This document shows, piece after piece, positions 33,216-41,771 of a stretch of 64,000 nt of DNA (position 1 is the stretch's first letter; each line of letters starts with the position of its first letter). The notes under the pieces were generated by a model. The model was not told where the DNA came from. It did not search any database and worked only from the letters and a program-made list of their open reading frames with translations. The DNA comes from Agathobaculum butyriciproducens (GTDB taxonomy: Bacteria > Bacillota > Clostridia > Oscillospirales > Butyricicoccaceae): contig QEKJ01000003.1 of NCBI GenBank assembly GCA_003096535.1, positions 75,068-139,067 of the forward strand, in the 5' to 3' direction. The position numbers were made by a program, and so were the translations under genes.

Positions 33216-35679
33216 AATCTATCCGCTGGCATATAAACTGTCTCCCAAACAAACCTGCACCCTGTATTATTTGGGTTTTCCCACATCCTGGAAAGCGGTC
33301 CTGCTAAACATCGCACGGAAGACGAACCCGAAGTTTAAGGATGAGTATGGACTTCCAACGAATGCGCTGAAGAAGCTGGTCGACAGTTGGATGGAAGGTA
33401 TCATCGCTTTAGCTCCGCTAAAAAAGGACAGCCATGATGAGCGTTGGCTTACGTCCTGCTATGAATACTCCGAGGAGAATTTGCGGGCATTGTGCGGCAT
33501 TATTATGACCTGGGTAAAAGCCACATATGTCACGTCTTCAAGAGTAAACCCCATAGCAAAAAAACTCGCAAAAGAATTTTGCGATACGATGAATTGGGAA
33601 GAACTTGCGGCGGTTCGCTCCACGGACGAAGTCTGTCTTACGCTTGAGAACGGAACGGTTTGCGAAGCCGCTTATCAGGCGATTCCGCTTCTGGCGATCA
33701 ACCGTTTGTTGGGAAAAGAGATTACCCTGAGCGGGCAAACGCTACACCTGTGCTATGCCGCCAAGAATCAGCTGGTCAGCGATCCGATCACGGATATGAA
33801 AAGTCATCATCAATACTCTTTTGTATTTGATCTATCTGTACAGACAACTCCTCCGGGAAGAAAAGCGCTGCTGCTGTGCCAGATGAGCATTCGCCGCTGG
33901 ATCCCCGATAACCGCAATAAAGAGCGGCCCCCGTTTTTAACGAATGCGGTCAATTCCCATATCAAGATCTCAGAGGGCAAATATTGTCAAGTGCCCATTG
34001 TCTATGGTTACGCTGCCAAGCAGCCCGTATGGAAAGAGCAGGACGAGGAGTGCTACAACATTTGGGGATATGAGCAATTGCCATCGGCGGAAGCTGTTGT
34101 GAAAAATCCCGCGGCATACGCGGGAAAAATTCTCCTTCCCTATAAAAACGGCATGGCCGGCTTTGTGGCTCCCAAAATCGGAACAGGCGTGTCCGTTGTT
34201 GACAAGGCGTCACTGTACCAGTCGGTGTCTGCTCTGCTCGGTGATATGATTTGTGAGCAGCCCGAAGCGGAGCGGGTCATGCTGCGAGGACAGAAACTCA
34301 AAAAATATGACTCTCCGCAGGAATACGGGGATCCTGAAGTTTTCCGGAACTGGGTCAGGCAATGCGCCGCGACAGACCAAATCACATTCGAGCTGTATGG
34401 TCTGTGGAAGGATGCTTTACAGCAAAGACTGCTGAAACAGATCCAGGCCAAAATTGAACGGGATTTTGGCGATGAAAAGGATATATCCAGCCTGAAAGTG
34501 CGGTATGTGTGTAAAGAAACCGGCAGTCTTGCCGACGAAATGCCGGACAATAAAAGGCAAACGCAGATTACGCGATGCGGCGAAATCGTTAAGCAATTAG
34601 GCGATACCAATGGGGTAACGGCTTGTATGTTCGTTTTGCCCGGGCAAGAAAACTATGGCGCTGGCGATCCGAAATCCGTCCTTCGCAATGCGTTTGCCCA
34701 AACGGGACGAGTTGTGCAGTTCGTTACCCCGGAGGAGGATGCCAGCCAGAACAAAATTGAAAATGCTGTGTATGACCTCTATCGGCAGTTGGGTGTTGTA
34801 ACCCTGCTGGATTCTGAACGGGACCAGCCTGATTTGGCGCATACACCCTGTGTGGGGATGCATTTGTGTACGCAAGTTCATGGGATCTCCAATAAAGCGC
34901 GTTTTCTTCCGTTTTACATTACGGTTGATTTGATAGAGGGAAAGACGCAGGTACATTGTGACGCGTTCTCAAAGCGGACGGTCTCTTATCGGGAAGCGTG
35001 CCTTGAGATGGCGCGGCTTTTCTGGAACAGCGATTTGGAACAGCGCTGTGTTGCCGCAAGCCGCACCCCCGCGAAGCAAAAACTCATAGAGCTGAAAAAC
35101 CGGTACGATACACCGGAAAACAGAGTGCTGGTTTTGGTACAATCCGATGGAGATACACGGGTAGTATGGGGCGGTATCTCCGACAAGGAGATCGGCGGAT
35201 ATGACAGGGCAGAGGCGTATTACCCGACTCAGGTAAACGTCGGGACACCGCATAGTCCGTACTTACTCTCCTTGGCTGATTCAGGCGTGCGGATCGTCCG
35301 GATCAGGAGCAATCAGGAAGTTCCGGATTATTTCACGGAGTTGAGCGCGAAAGCTTCTGACGAAAATTTGCAGCGTTCTTCCGCATCGGGTATTTTTAAA
35401 TACGAGGATGTGTATTGGGGCATTCATACGAAGCCGAACGATATGCGCTATACACATAGTCTGAAAGAATCCAAGATCGATTACCCCAAACATTTCTTTG
35501 CCGAAAAGGACATGATTGAATTGTACCCATTGCAGCTTCAACCGGGGGATGATGCAGCAAGCTGGATCTTCTATACCAACGCATTGAGAGATCTTCCGAT
35601 TCAGTACAATCAGTCGACGGTTCTGCCCCTACCACTCCATTTGGCAAAAGGCCTTGAAGAGTATCTTTTCAAGGTATAA
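33205..35679 (+). CDS. pPIWI-RE protein (prokaryotic PIWI with R..E signature)
   Basis: 824 residues from ATG 33205 (AAAGGA eight bases upstream). Context and sequence identify the PIWI-RE family described by Burroughs, Iyer and Aravind: a pPIWI_RE N-terminal region, MID domain and C-terminal RNase H-like PIWI domain. The PIWI part begins about residue 540 (CMFVLPGQENYG), has FYITVDLIEGKTQVHCDAF and LVLVQSDGDTRVVWGG strands, and the conserved R...E pair in VRIRSNQEVPDY (about residues 697-708), and ends LPLPLHLAKGLEEYLFKV. Predicted to bind RNA-DNA hybrids and act against plasmids or phages. Last gene of the operon; a strong terminator follows. Confidence 0.85.
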   Translation: MNHKIYPLAYKLSPKQTCTLYYLGFPTSWKAVLLNIARKTNPKFKDEYGLPTNALKKLVDSWMEGIIALAPLKKDSHDERWLTSCYEYSEENLRALCGIIMTWVKATYVTSSRVNPIAKKLAKEFCDTMNWEELAAVRSTDEVCLTLENGTVCEAAYQAIPLLAINRLLGKEITLSGQTLHLCYAAKNQLVSDPITDMKSHHQYSFVFDLSVQTTPPGRKALLLCQMSIRRWIPDNRNKERPPFLTNAVNSHIKISEGKYCQVPIVYGYAAKQPVWKEQDEECYNIWGYEQLPSAEAVVKNPAAYAGKILLPYKNGMAGFVAPKIGTGVSVVDKASLYQSVSALLGDMICEQPEAERVMLRGQKLKKYDSPQEYGDPEVFRNWVRQCAATDQITFELYGLWKDALQQRLLKQIQAKIERDFGDEKDISSLKVRYVCKETGSLADEMPDNKRQTQITRCGEIVKQLGDTNGVTACMFVLPGQENYGAGDPKSVLRNAFAQTGRVVQFVTPEEDASQNKIENAVYDLYRQLGVVTLLDSERDQPDLAHTPCVGMHLCTQVHGISNKARFLPFYITVDLIEGKTQVHCDAFSKRTVSYREACLEMARLFWNSDLEQRCVAASRTPAKQKLIELKNRYDTPENRVLVLVQSDGDTRVVWGGISDKEIGGYDRAEAYYPTQVNVGTPHSPYLLSLADSGVRIVRIRSNQEVPDYFTELSAKASDENLQRSSASGIFKYEDVYWGIHTKPNDMRYTHSLKESKIDYPKHFFAEKDMIELYPLQLQPGDDAASWIFYTNALRDLPIQYNQSTVLPLPLHLAKGLEEYLFKV

Positions 35680-35690
35680 GTAGATAATAC

Positions 35691-35733
35691 AAAAGTAGGC
35701 ATCACCTCAAAAATAGAGGTGGTGCCTACTTTT
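35691..35733. terminator. Terminator of the PIWI-RE operon
   Basis: AAAAGTAGGCA.CACCTC pairs with GAGGTG.TGCCTACTTTT, 11 bp after the pPIWI-RE stop; works on both strands. 35740-35890 holds nothing I can support. Confidence 0.85.
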
Positions 35734-35891
35734 CATTTCAGTTTTGCAATGAGATTAATTAGGGGGAATGCCTATTTTAATATGATAAATGGCTAAATGT
35801 GTGTAAAATTTTCCGAATTAGTAGTAGTTCAGGTAAGTTGCCAGAGATAAAGAGATACGCCCCAAAACGCTAACTGAGATTTATGCTCGCC

Positions 35892-36266
35892 TTACCCGAA
35901 GAAATACTGCTTCATATCTGAGACACCGCCATCCTTATCGCAGAACCACTCGTAATCAGAGTGGCAATTTTGGCAGTGATCAATTACATCGAATCCGCCG
36001 GGTGAATGTTGGTTGTCAGTAATGCTCATGCCCTCCAAGGGCTTCCCACAGGCGGGGCACGGTCTGATCTTCCTTGCCTGACGAGTGGCACGCTCTCTCT
36101 GCTCTGTTTCAAGTGCATCTAAAAGACCCTGCCAAAGATTTGGATTCAGTTCATGCTCTGCATAGTCTTCAAGGTGCCGCCGAATATCATCGGCAGCCAA
36201 TACGAGAAACTTATCATCCAGAAGCCGAATGTGACGCTTGATATAATTGGCAACTACCACGGGCAT
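35892..36266 (-). CDS. Zinc-ribbon protein of unknown role
   Basis: 124 residues from ATG 36266 (GCAGGA upstream). N-terminal helical part (PVVVANYIKRHIRLLDDKF), then CPACGK and CQNCHSDYEWFC, two zinc-binding pairs. No family recognised. Transcribed divergently from the methyltransferase gene with only 30 bp between starts, converging on the PIWI-RE operon. Confidence 0.6.
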   Translation of the reverse strand: MPVVVANYIKRHIRLLDDKFLVLAADDIRRHLEDYAEHELNPNLWQGLLDALETEQRERATRQARKIRPCPACGKPLEGMSITDNQHSPGGFDVIDHCQNCHSDYEWFCDKDGGVSDMKQYFFG

Positions 36267-36295
36267 GCAAGTATTCCTGCCTACCGCATACCGCA

Positions 36296-37033
36296 TTGCC
36301 GACAACAGGATTAAGCGAAAATCAGAATCGCAGATCGGAGCGGGCAGATCCTGAGGGAACAGCAGAAACTATAAACTTGATTCTTACTGATCCGCCGTAT
36401 AATCTCGGCAACTTTATGAAAAGCAGAGATACCAACCTCAAAAAAATGCGTGACAACTTCTTTGGGGCTGCGGGTTGGGATAACCTTGAATATGATGAGT
36501 GGGCAAATGCTATGGACGCTTTCTTTGCGCAAGCTGCGCGAGTTCTGAAAAAGGGCGGGTCTATGATTGTCTTTATGGCGGCCATCAAAGTCGAAACCAC
36601 CATCAGTCTGGCCGAAAAGCACGGATTTTATTATAAGACCACTGGAATCTGGCATAAACTGAATCCTATGCCCCGGAATATGAATTTGCACTTTGTAAAC
36701 TCTACGGAAACATGGATTTATTTTACATACAAAACACGCACCGGCACCTTTAACAACAATGGTGTGGTGTTGCACGATTTTATTGAAACCGCAGTAACTC
36801 CTGCCAGTGAGCGTAGATATGGTAAGCACCCTACGCAAAAGCCAGAGGTGCTCATGAGTCATTTTGTTGAGGTTTTGTCTAACGCAGACGATTGGGTTCT
36901 CGATCCTTTCATGGGAAGCGGTACATCTGGAGTCGTAGCGAAACGAACCTGTCGCAATTTTATTGGAATTGAACTGGATAAAAATTACTTTGATATGGCA
37001 AAAAAACGCATCGAAGGAGGTCGAACGGAATGA
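36296..37033 (+). CDS. Beta-class DNA adenine-N6/cytosine-N4 methyltransferase
   Basis: 245 residues if the TTG at 36296 is the start; no good ribosome site, and the first 25 residues look atypical, so the 5' end may have been altered. Catalytic motif IV ILTDPPYNLGNFM comes first and SAM-binding motif I DPFMGSGTSGVVAKR last, the beta-class order. DPPY suggests N6-adenine or N4-cytosine methylation. Located between the PIWI-RE operon and a C5 methyltransferase whose ATG overlaps its stop (ATGA). Could mark host DNA for a lost restriction system. Confidence 0.8.
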   Translation: MPTTGLSENQNRRSERADPEGTAETINLILTDPPYNLGNFMKSRDTNLKKMRDNFFGAAGWDNLEYDEWANAMDAFFAQAARVLKKGGSMIVFMAAIKVETTISLAEKHGFYYKTTGIWHKLNPMPRNMNLHFVNSTETWIYFTYKTRTGTFNNNGVVLHDFIETAVTPASERRYGKHPTQKPEVLMSHFVEVLSNADDWVLDPFMGSGTSGVVAKRTCRNFIGIELDKNYFDMAKKRIEGGRTE

Positions 37034-37485
37034 AACCTACAGTCATTGACCTCTTTGCAGGCGTTGGCGGTTTGTCACTTGGTTTTGAACAAGCCGGTTT
37101 TCATGTTGTATTGGCAAATGAGTATGACGATGAAATTGCAACCGCATACCGAAAAAATCACCCTGAAACAAAAATGGTGGTCGGTGATATCACGGCGTTA
37201 GATCTCGAAAACACTTTCGGAGTGTTTTCCGGAAAAATCGATGTAATTATTGGTGGTCCCCCATGCCAAGGGTTCTCTCCAAAAGGGCAGCGTAAAACAA
37301 TTCACGATGAGCGTAACTTCTTATTCAAGTATTATGTTAAAGTCGTAGACCTTGTTCGACCCGGATATTTTGTAATGGAAAATGTCCCGAATTTGCTGAC
37401 GGCTGAGAATGGATATTTCCAGAAGGAAATTATTGACCTTTTTTGCGATTCCCCGTATCCATTCTGGAAGAAAATCCATTTTTGA
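37030..37485 (+). pseudogene. C5-cytosine DNA methyltransferase, truncated
   Basis: Starts normally (ATG 37030 overlapping the previous stop; GGAGG upstream). Motif I DLFAGVGGLSLGFEQAG, motif IV GGPPCQGFS with the catalytic Cys, and motif VI MENVP are intact, but homology ends near EIIDLF (about 37440) and the remaining residues come from the opposite-strand NTPase gene. Motifs VIII-X and the target-recognition domain (about 200 residues) are missing, so it cannot be active. Confidence 0.85.
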
Positions 37486-37767
37486 AAGCCATTCTTTACC
37501 CTGACCAATCTTTTCAGTAACTTTGTCAATACCTTTAATTTTGCAGTATTCAGCCATCCACTCACGTCGAACGGTGACATGGATTTCTTCGGGTAAGGTC
37601 ATACCAAACAACGAAATTCGAAGAACGACTGATGTGTCAGCAAGTGCATCTTTCAACTCATGTTCAATTAGATGTGTCTTTCCACATCCCCATTCACCTG
37701 AAAGCAATAGTGCCCCTACAGGCTCACATTCGTGACAGTAATACACTAATTCTTCTACTGTTTTCAT
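37441..37767 (-). pseudogene. P-loop NTPase (KAP-like), truncated
   Basis: Real start is ATG 37767 (AAGGAGA upstream). MKTVEELVYYCHECEPVGALLLSGEWGCGKTHLIEHEL (read in pieces) has Walker A GEWGCGKTH, as in KAP and related phage-defence NTPases. After AKKV, near 37441, the frame runs into the tail-to-tail methyltransferase fragment, so roughly the first 110 codons remain. A deletion joined two converging genes. Confidence 0.7.
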
Positions 37768-37949
37768 GAGGATAGTTGTCTCCTTCCAATCTGGTGTCAA
37801 TTCATCTTCAAGTGATAAAAGCCGCATGAGAATATTCCCATACGGCTGCCTTGGTAGCACAAAGGCCTACCGTTAGTTAATTATACTGCGATTCGGCAAA
37901 AAATTACAATATTAAGTCTGCGCTTGTCAAAAAGGCATGTTAAGAATGA

Positions 37950-37986
37950 CAAACTCAATGTTTGCGCCGCAATAGACAAAGAATAA
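37950..37986. repeat. Short island-end repeat
   Basis: GCCGCAATAGACAAAGAATAA is found here (37963-37983 area) and at 27014-27034, with diverged copies at 27384-27404 and 28698-28714. Each has CTCAA..TTGAG-like sequence just before it. The outermost copies bracket the Fic/PIWI-RE/methyltransferase island. Confidence 0.6.
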
Positions 37987-37987
37987 G

Positions 37988-38024
37988 AAAAGCCCTCTGA
38001 AATCAACGATTTCAGAGGGCTTTT
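37988..38024. terminator. Strong bidirectional terminator after tRNA-Pro
   Basis: Perfect 16-bp stem AAAAGCCCTCTGAAAT / ATTTCAGAGGGCTTTT with a 5-nt loop. It directly abuts the tRNA 3' end on the minus strand. Confidence 0.9.
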
Positions 38025-38099
38025 GGTCCGAGTGAGGTGACTTGAACACCCAACCTCGACATCCCAAATGTCGCGCCCTACCAGTTGGGCCACACCCGG
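38024..38099 (-). tRNA. tRNA-Pro (anticodon UGG)
   Basis: 76 nt with CCA encoded. Acceptor stem CCGGGTG/CACTCGG, D-stem GCCC/GGGC, anticodon stem CGACA/TGTCG with loop TTTGGGA (anticodon TGG), T-arm GGGTG-TTCAAGT-CACCT. Reads proline CCA (and by wobble CCN). Its 3' side borders the defence island, a common integration site. Confidence 0.95.
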
Positions 38100-38116
38100 A
38101 TATTCACTTTTCTGCC

Positions 38117-38145
38117 ATGATACCACGGCGAACGGTAAAAATAAA
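38117..38145 (-). promoter_or_regulatory. tRNA-Pro promoter
   Basis: TTTATT (38140-38145), 17 bp, TATCAT (38117-38122) on the minus strand, 18 bp before the tRNA 5' end. Confidence 0.5.
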
Positions 38146-38364
38146 GTTTTTTCTGTCTGTGGTCATTCCTGTGGTCAAAGCCGCTTTTGTGCCGCTTTCG
38201 GCAATCGGGGAAAATCCCGCAAACGCAGGCGCTGCAAGGCTTTGCGTCGTTTCGCCCTGACCCGTCCCGGATACCGCCACGGCACTCCCAAAGCAGGCGC
38301 ACTGCAAGCATAAGGCGACACCGCATAATTAAAGCCGCGGCTCCTTTATGCGGCATTGCCATAA
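38146..38364. other. Gene-free stretch
   Basis: GC-rich with several small hairpins; no frame with a ribosome site or recognisable product. Confidence 0.5.
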
Positions 38365-38394
38365 AAATCCCGCGTGAAATTCAACGCGGGATTT
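38365..38394 (-). terminator. Terminator of the pilT-like gene
   Basis: AAATCCCGCGT pairs with ACGCGGGATTT, followed on the minus strand by TTTAT; six bases after the stop at 38401. Confidence 0.85.
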
Positions 38395-38400
38395 GCTGTC

Positions 38401-39456
38401 TTATCGGAAGACAGACTGCGGAAACGCTTCCGGATCGGCTGCCTTTGCGGCGGCATCGTCGAGGCGGACCTCGCCGCTGCGGACGAGTTCACCGAGCGAA
38501 TCGTCCATCAGCATCATGCCCTGATTGCGGCTGGTCTGCATGGTGCTGATCAGCTGATACGACTTGTTCTGACGGATCAGGTTGCGCACGGCAGAAGTGC
38601 CGGTCAGAATCTCAAATGCGGCTATGCGGCCGCCCATGGTGCGCGGTACGAGCGTCTGACAGACAATGCACTCGAGCACCTCGGCAAGCTGAATGCGAAT
38701 CTGCTCTTGCTGCTCCGGCGGGAATACGTCTACGATACGGTCGATCGTACCGGCAACACCCTTGGTGTGCAGTGTGCCGAATACAAGGTGACCGGTCTCG
38801 GCAGCCGTGATAGCGGTCGAAATGGTCTCCAGATCGCGCATCTCACCGACGAGAATAACGTCCGGGTCCTGCCGCAGAGCCGCCCGCAGACCGCTCGCGA
38901 AGCTGTCCGTGTCCGCGCCGATTTCGCGCTGGTTGATCATTGAGCGAATGCGCGGGTGTACATACTCGATCGGGTTTTCGAGCGTGATGATATGGCGTGC
39001 CGCGGTGCGGTTGACGTGGTCGATCAGTGCCGCCAGTGTGGAACTTTTGCCGGAGCCGGTGGGACCGGTCACGATAACCAGTCCGCGCGGCTTTTCGGCC
39101 TGCTGTATAATGATATCCGGCAGGCGAAGCTGCTCCGCAGTCGGGATTTCCATCGGCAGCAGACGCAGCGCCAGCGCCGTGTGGTGTTGCTGGCGAAACA
39201 GATTGCAGCGCATGCGCACGGAATCGGCAAACGTCACTGCAAAGTCGGACTCGCCGATGGTTTTCAGCTCGTGCAGCTGATGCTCATCCGCAAGCTGCTG
39301 CGCCGCATCCTGCACATCCTGCTCGGTCAGAGGTACGTCACCGTGGGTGCGCAGCTCACCGTCGATACGCAGCATCGGCGGGAGACCAACGGTTAAATGC
39401 ACATCGGAGGTGTTTTTCTCCTTGGCGTAAAAAATCAGAGTTTGTAAATCGTACAA
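38401..39456 (-). CDS. pilT: PilT-like twitching/retraction ATPase
   Basis: 351 residues; I take TTG 39456 as start because AAGGAGAG lies 9 nt upstream. Hexameric type IV pilus retraction ATPase: Walker A GPTGSGKSSTLAAL (about residue 130), Asp box ITLENPIEYVH, Walker B DPDVILVGEMRD, His box TGHLVFGTLHT are all present. No other pilus gene is in the window, so its partners are elsewhere; it may serve a competence or gliding pilus. Confidence 0.93.
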   Translation of the reverse strand: MYDLQTLIFYAKEKNTSDVHLTVGLPPMLRIDGELRTHGDVPLTEQDVQDAAQQLADEHQLHELKTIGESDFAVTFADSVRMRCNLFRQQHHTALALRLLPMEIPTAEQLRLPDIIIQQAEKPRGLVIVTGPTGSGKSSTLAALIDHVNRTAARHIITLENPIEYVHPRIRSMINQREIGADTDSFASGLRAALRQDPDVILVGEMRDLETISTAITAAETGHLVFGTLHTKGVAGTIDRIVDVFPPEQQEQIRIQLAEVLECIVCQTLVPRTMGGRIAAFEILTGTSAVRNLIRQNKSYQLISTMQTSRNQGMMLMDDSLGELVRSGEVRLDDAAAKAADPEAFPQSVFR

Positions 39457-39552
39457 GGCGTGTCTCTCTCCTTGGTGTCCCAAAGCAGGGGACAGAGTTT
39501 ATATGGGTATTGTACCGCAAATTGCCTGCCGCTGCAAGTAAGGATAAATGAA

Positions 39553-39578
39553 AACGGCTTCGGAAATCCGAAGCCGTT
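39553..39578. terminator. Hairpin between holin-like and pilT genes
   Basis: AACGGCTTCGG and CCGAAGCCGTT form an 11-bp stem with a 4-nt loop; weak T run. Confidence 0.6.
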
Positions 39579-39651
39579 GCGACCGTCGAAAAACTTTGTT
39601 TTTTCGATAATCTGCGAGAATGCTTATGCGTTCTTCTTGGGTTTGCGCGTG

Positions 39652-39957
39652 TTATTTCGGCGGGTCGTTCCCTTTATTTGAACTGCAGTGCGCTATGACT
39701 TCGTTCAGATAGACCGACATGCCCGCACACAGGACACCCTGCACCACACCTTCAAACAGAGCGGCTGCCCAGTTGCCGTAGCTGGCATAGCGCGATACGA
39801 CCGACAGACAGGCCAGTCCAATCCCGCAGAACGTGAGTGCCAGAGGGATAAATTGATTGGGAAACCGCTGTATTGCCTTGAGTCCGCGTCCGATACAGTA
39901 TAAAACCGCCACCAGAACCGCGAAATCCGCCTTGATATACTGCGTCAGTTCTTCCAT
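39652..39957 (-). CDS. Phage-holin-like membrane protein (Hol44 / holin superfamily V)
   Basis: 101 residues from ATG 39957 (GGGGAGGTGA ribosome site). ELTQYIKADFAVLVAVLYCIGRGLKAIQRFPNQFIPLALTFCGIGLACL.. VVQGVLCAGMSVYLNEV, read in pieces, has three hydrophobic helices and matches the Phage_holin_5_2 pattern (PVLY.IG..LK, IP, QG.LCAG..V). A prophage leftover or a bacterial holin used in lysis or secretion; no other phage genes nearby. Confidence 0.75.
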   Translation of the reverse strand: MEELTQYIKADFAVLVAVLYCIGRGLKAIQRFPNQFIPLALTFCGIGLACLSVVSRYASYGNWAAALFEGVVQGVLCAGMSVYLNEVIAHCSSNKGNDPPK

Positions 39958-40010
39958 GGGTTCACCTCCCCTTAACAGCCTATGCGGAAAGAGAACGATG
40001 TTTGCCAAGG

Positions 40011-40052
40011 CATATCGCAGGGCGGCATGACCTCATGCCGCCCTGCGATATG
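40011..40052. repeat. Perfect 20-bp-arm palindrome
   Basis: Two 20-bp arms (beginning CATATCGCAG) match perfectly around a 2-bp centre (CC). It has no T run, so it is not a standard terminator. It lies between the divergent holin-like gene and the WecG/TagA operon. Confidence 0.85.
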
Positions 40053-40139
40053 CACATACTTACAGGCGGCGGGCCGGGGTCAGCCCACCCTGCATGATAT
40101 GTTTATCGCAATCTACTCCTCACTCTCTGCAAGCTGGAC

Positions 40140-40168
40140 TTGCAGATTTTAGTTTGCTGCTGTATAAT
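40140..40168 (+). promoter_or_regulatory. Promoter of the wecG-thyX operon
   Basis: TTGCAG (40140-40145), 17 bp, TATAAT (40163-40168). Confidence 0.75.
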
Positions 40169-40228
40169 ACAATAGATTAGGAATGTTTACCGCCAAATAA
40201 AAGGCTGGAAAATATGGGAGATACGAAG

Positions 40229-40966
40229 ATGAATACTGCTTCTATTCTGGGCGTGCAATTTCACGCCGTTACCAAGCAGCAGGCTGTTGAGCTTGCAATG
40301 AGCAAGATCCGTTCCCGGCAGAAGGGCTACGTTGTTACCCCGAATCCGGAGATCGTCGATCTCTGCCGCCATGACGAAAAATTCATGGGCGTTGTCAACC
40401 ATGCGACGCTTGTCCTGCCGGACGGCATCGGCATCATCTATGCTGCGAAGATCCTCGGTGAAAAGCTGCACGGTAAGGTAGCCGGCATTGAATTTGCCGA
40501 GAGCCTTGTTGCCGCGATGGCCAAGGAGAACATGCGCCTGTATCTGCTGGGTGCGAAGCCCGGTGTTGCCGAAAAGGCAGGTGCAAACCTGTGTGCGAAG
40601 TATCCGGGACTGGTGCTCGCCGGCACGCATGACGGCTATTTCTCCGACCCGCAGAAGGTTGTTGACAGCATCAACGCCGCAGGCGGTGCGGATGTTGTGT
40701 TCGTTTGTCTGGGTGCGCCCAAGCAGGAGAAATTCATTGCGGACAACATGGACGATATCCACAGCACACTGTTCTGCGGTCTCGGCGGCTCGCTGGATGT
40801 GTTTGCAGGCGTTGCCAAGCGTGCGCCGGATATCTTCATCAAGCTGGGTCTGGAGTGGTTTTATCGTCTGCTCAAGCAGCCCAGCCGTATCGGCCGTATG
40901 ATGAAGCTGCCGAAATTTCTGCTCATCGTTATCAAGGAGCGGCTTTTCGGCAGGAAGGGAAAGTGA
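40229..40966 (+). CDS. WecG/TagA/CpsF-family glycosyltransferase
   Basis: 245 residues; ATG 40229 has GGGAG 8 nt upstream, better than ATG 40214. Family members add N-acetylmannosamine to lipid-linked GlcNAc in teichoic acid or related wall-polymer synthesis. [48 protein letters not shown] and [11 protein letters not shown] are all signature blocks. TagO/WecA and UDP-GlcNAc 2-epimerase genes, which supply its substrates, lie 9-10 kb downstream. Confidence 0.93.
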   Translation: MNTASILGVQFHAVTKQQAVELAMSKIRSRQKGYVVTPNPEIVDLCRHDEKFMGVVNHATLVLPDGIGIIYAAKILGEKLHGKVAGIEFAESLVAAMAKENMRLYLLGAKPGVAEKAGANLCAKYPGLVLAGTHDGYFSDPQKVVDSINAAGGADVVFVCLGAPKQEKFIADNMDDIHSTLFCGLGGSLDVFAGVAKRAPDIFIKLGLEWFYRLLKQPSRIGRMMKLPKFLLIVIKERLFGRKGK

Positions 40967-40971
40967 TAAGA

Positions 40972-41742
40972 ATGAAAGTAAAACTGCTTGCTTACACGCC
41001 GGACCCGGAAAAGCTGGTCGCGGCTGCAGCAAAGAACTGCTATTCCTCCACGGACGTGGACAGCGTGCTGGATGGTCTGACCGAGGAAAAGACCGAGAGC
41101 TTTGTCAACATGCTTTCCGAGATCGGCCACGAAAGCCCGATCGAGCATGTGTCGTTCACCTTTGCAATCGAGGGTGTATCGCGTTCTCTGCTGGCGCAGA
41201 TCACGCGCCACCGCATTGCATCGTTCTCGGTACAGAGCCAGCGCTATGTGCGTGAGAAGGGCTTTGAGTATGTTGTTCCGCCAGAGATTGATAAAATTCC
41301 GGCTGCCCGGGCAAAATTTATTCAGGCGATGGAGGACGATCAGCGCACCTACGAGGAACTGACGGCCGTGCTGATGGAAGGCTACCTCAAGGAGCTGCTC
41401 GAGCAGGGCGTTCCGGAGAAGACCGCCCGCAGCAAGGCTGAAAAGCACGCCATTGAGGACGCACGCTACGTTCTGCCGAACGCCTGCGCGACCCGCATCG
41501 TCATGACGGCGAACGCCCGCAGCCTGAAGAACTTTTTCCGCCTGCGCTGCTGCAATCGCGCTCAGTGGGAGATCCGTGCGCTTGCCGAGGAGATGTACAA
41601 GCAGGTATACGCTGTTGCGCCGACGCTGTTTGGTCACTGCGGACCGGCCTGCGTGGACGGTGTCTGCACAGAGGGCAAAATGTCCTGCGGCAAGGCTGCA
41701 GAGGTGCGCGCGCACTATCAGACGCTGCGCGAGGGCAAGTAA
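40972..41742 (+). CDS. thyX: Flavin-dependent thymidylate synthase
   Basis: 256 residues from ATG 40972, 5 bp after the previous stop. Makes dTMP from dUMP using FAD. The ThyX motif [14 protein letters not shown] (consensus RHR-x7-8-SxR) is at about residue 76, and the substrate-binding [20 protein letters not shown] block at about residue 175. The C-terminal cysteines ([19 protein letters not shown]) are an extra seen in clostridial ThyX proteins. Confidence 0.97.
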   Translation: MKVKLLAYTPDPEKLVAAAAKNCYSSTDVDSVLDGLTEEKTESFVNMLSEIGHESPIEHVSFTFAIEGVSRSLLAQITRHRIASFSVQSQRYVREKGFEYVVPPEIDKIPAARAKFIQAMEDDQRTYEELTAVLMEGYLKELLEQGVPEKTARSKAEKHAIEDARYVLPNACATRIVMTANARSLKNFFRLRCCNRAQWEIRALAEEMYKQVYAVAPTLFGHCGPACVDGVCTEGKMSCGKAAEVRAHYQTLREGK

Positions 41743-41771
41743 CCCTCAATCAATCTTGCGAAAGGAATTAT

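Noticed and set aside
29015-35679. Dnd/Ssp-type or classical Argonaute system
   Set aside because: No PAZ or cysteine desulfurase; the three-gene order, zinc-ribbon REase, Fe-S helicase and C-terminal R..E PIWI pattern fit PIWI-RE better.
38078-38362. 94-codon minus frame across the tRNA-Pro promoter
   Set aside because: It reads into the tRNA gene and has no ribosome site.
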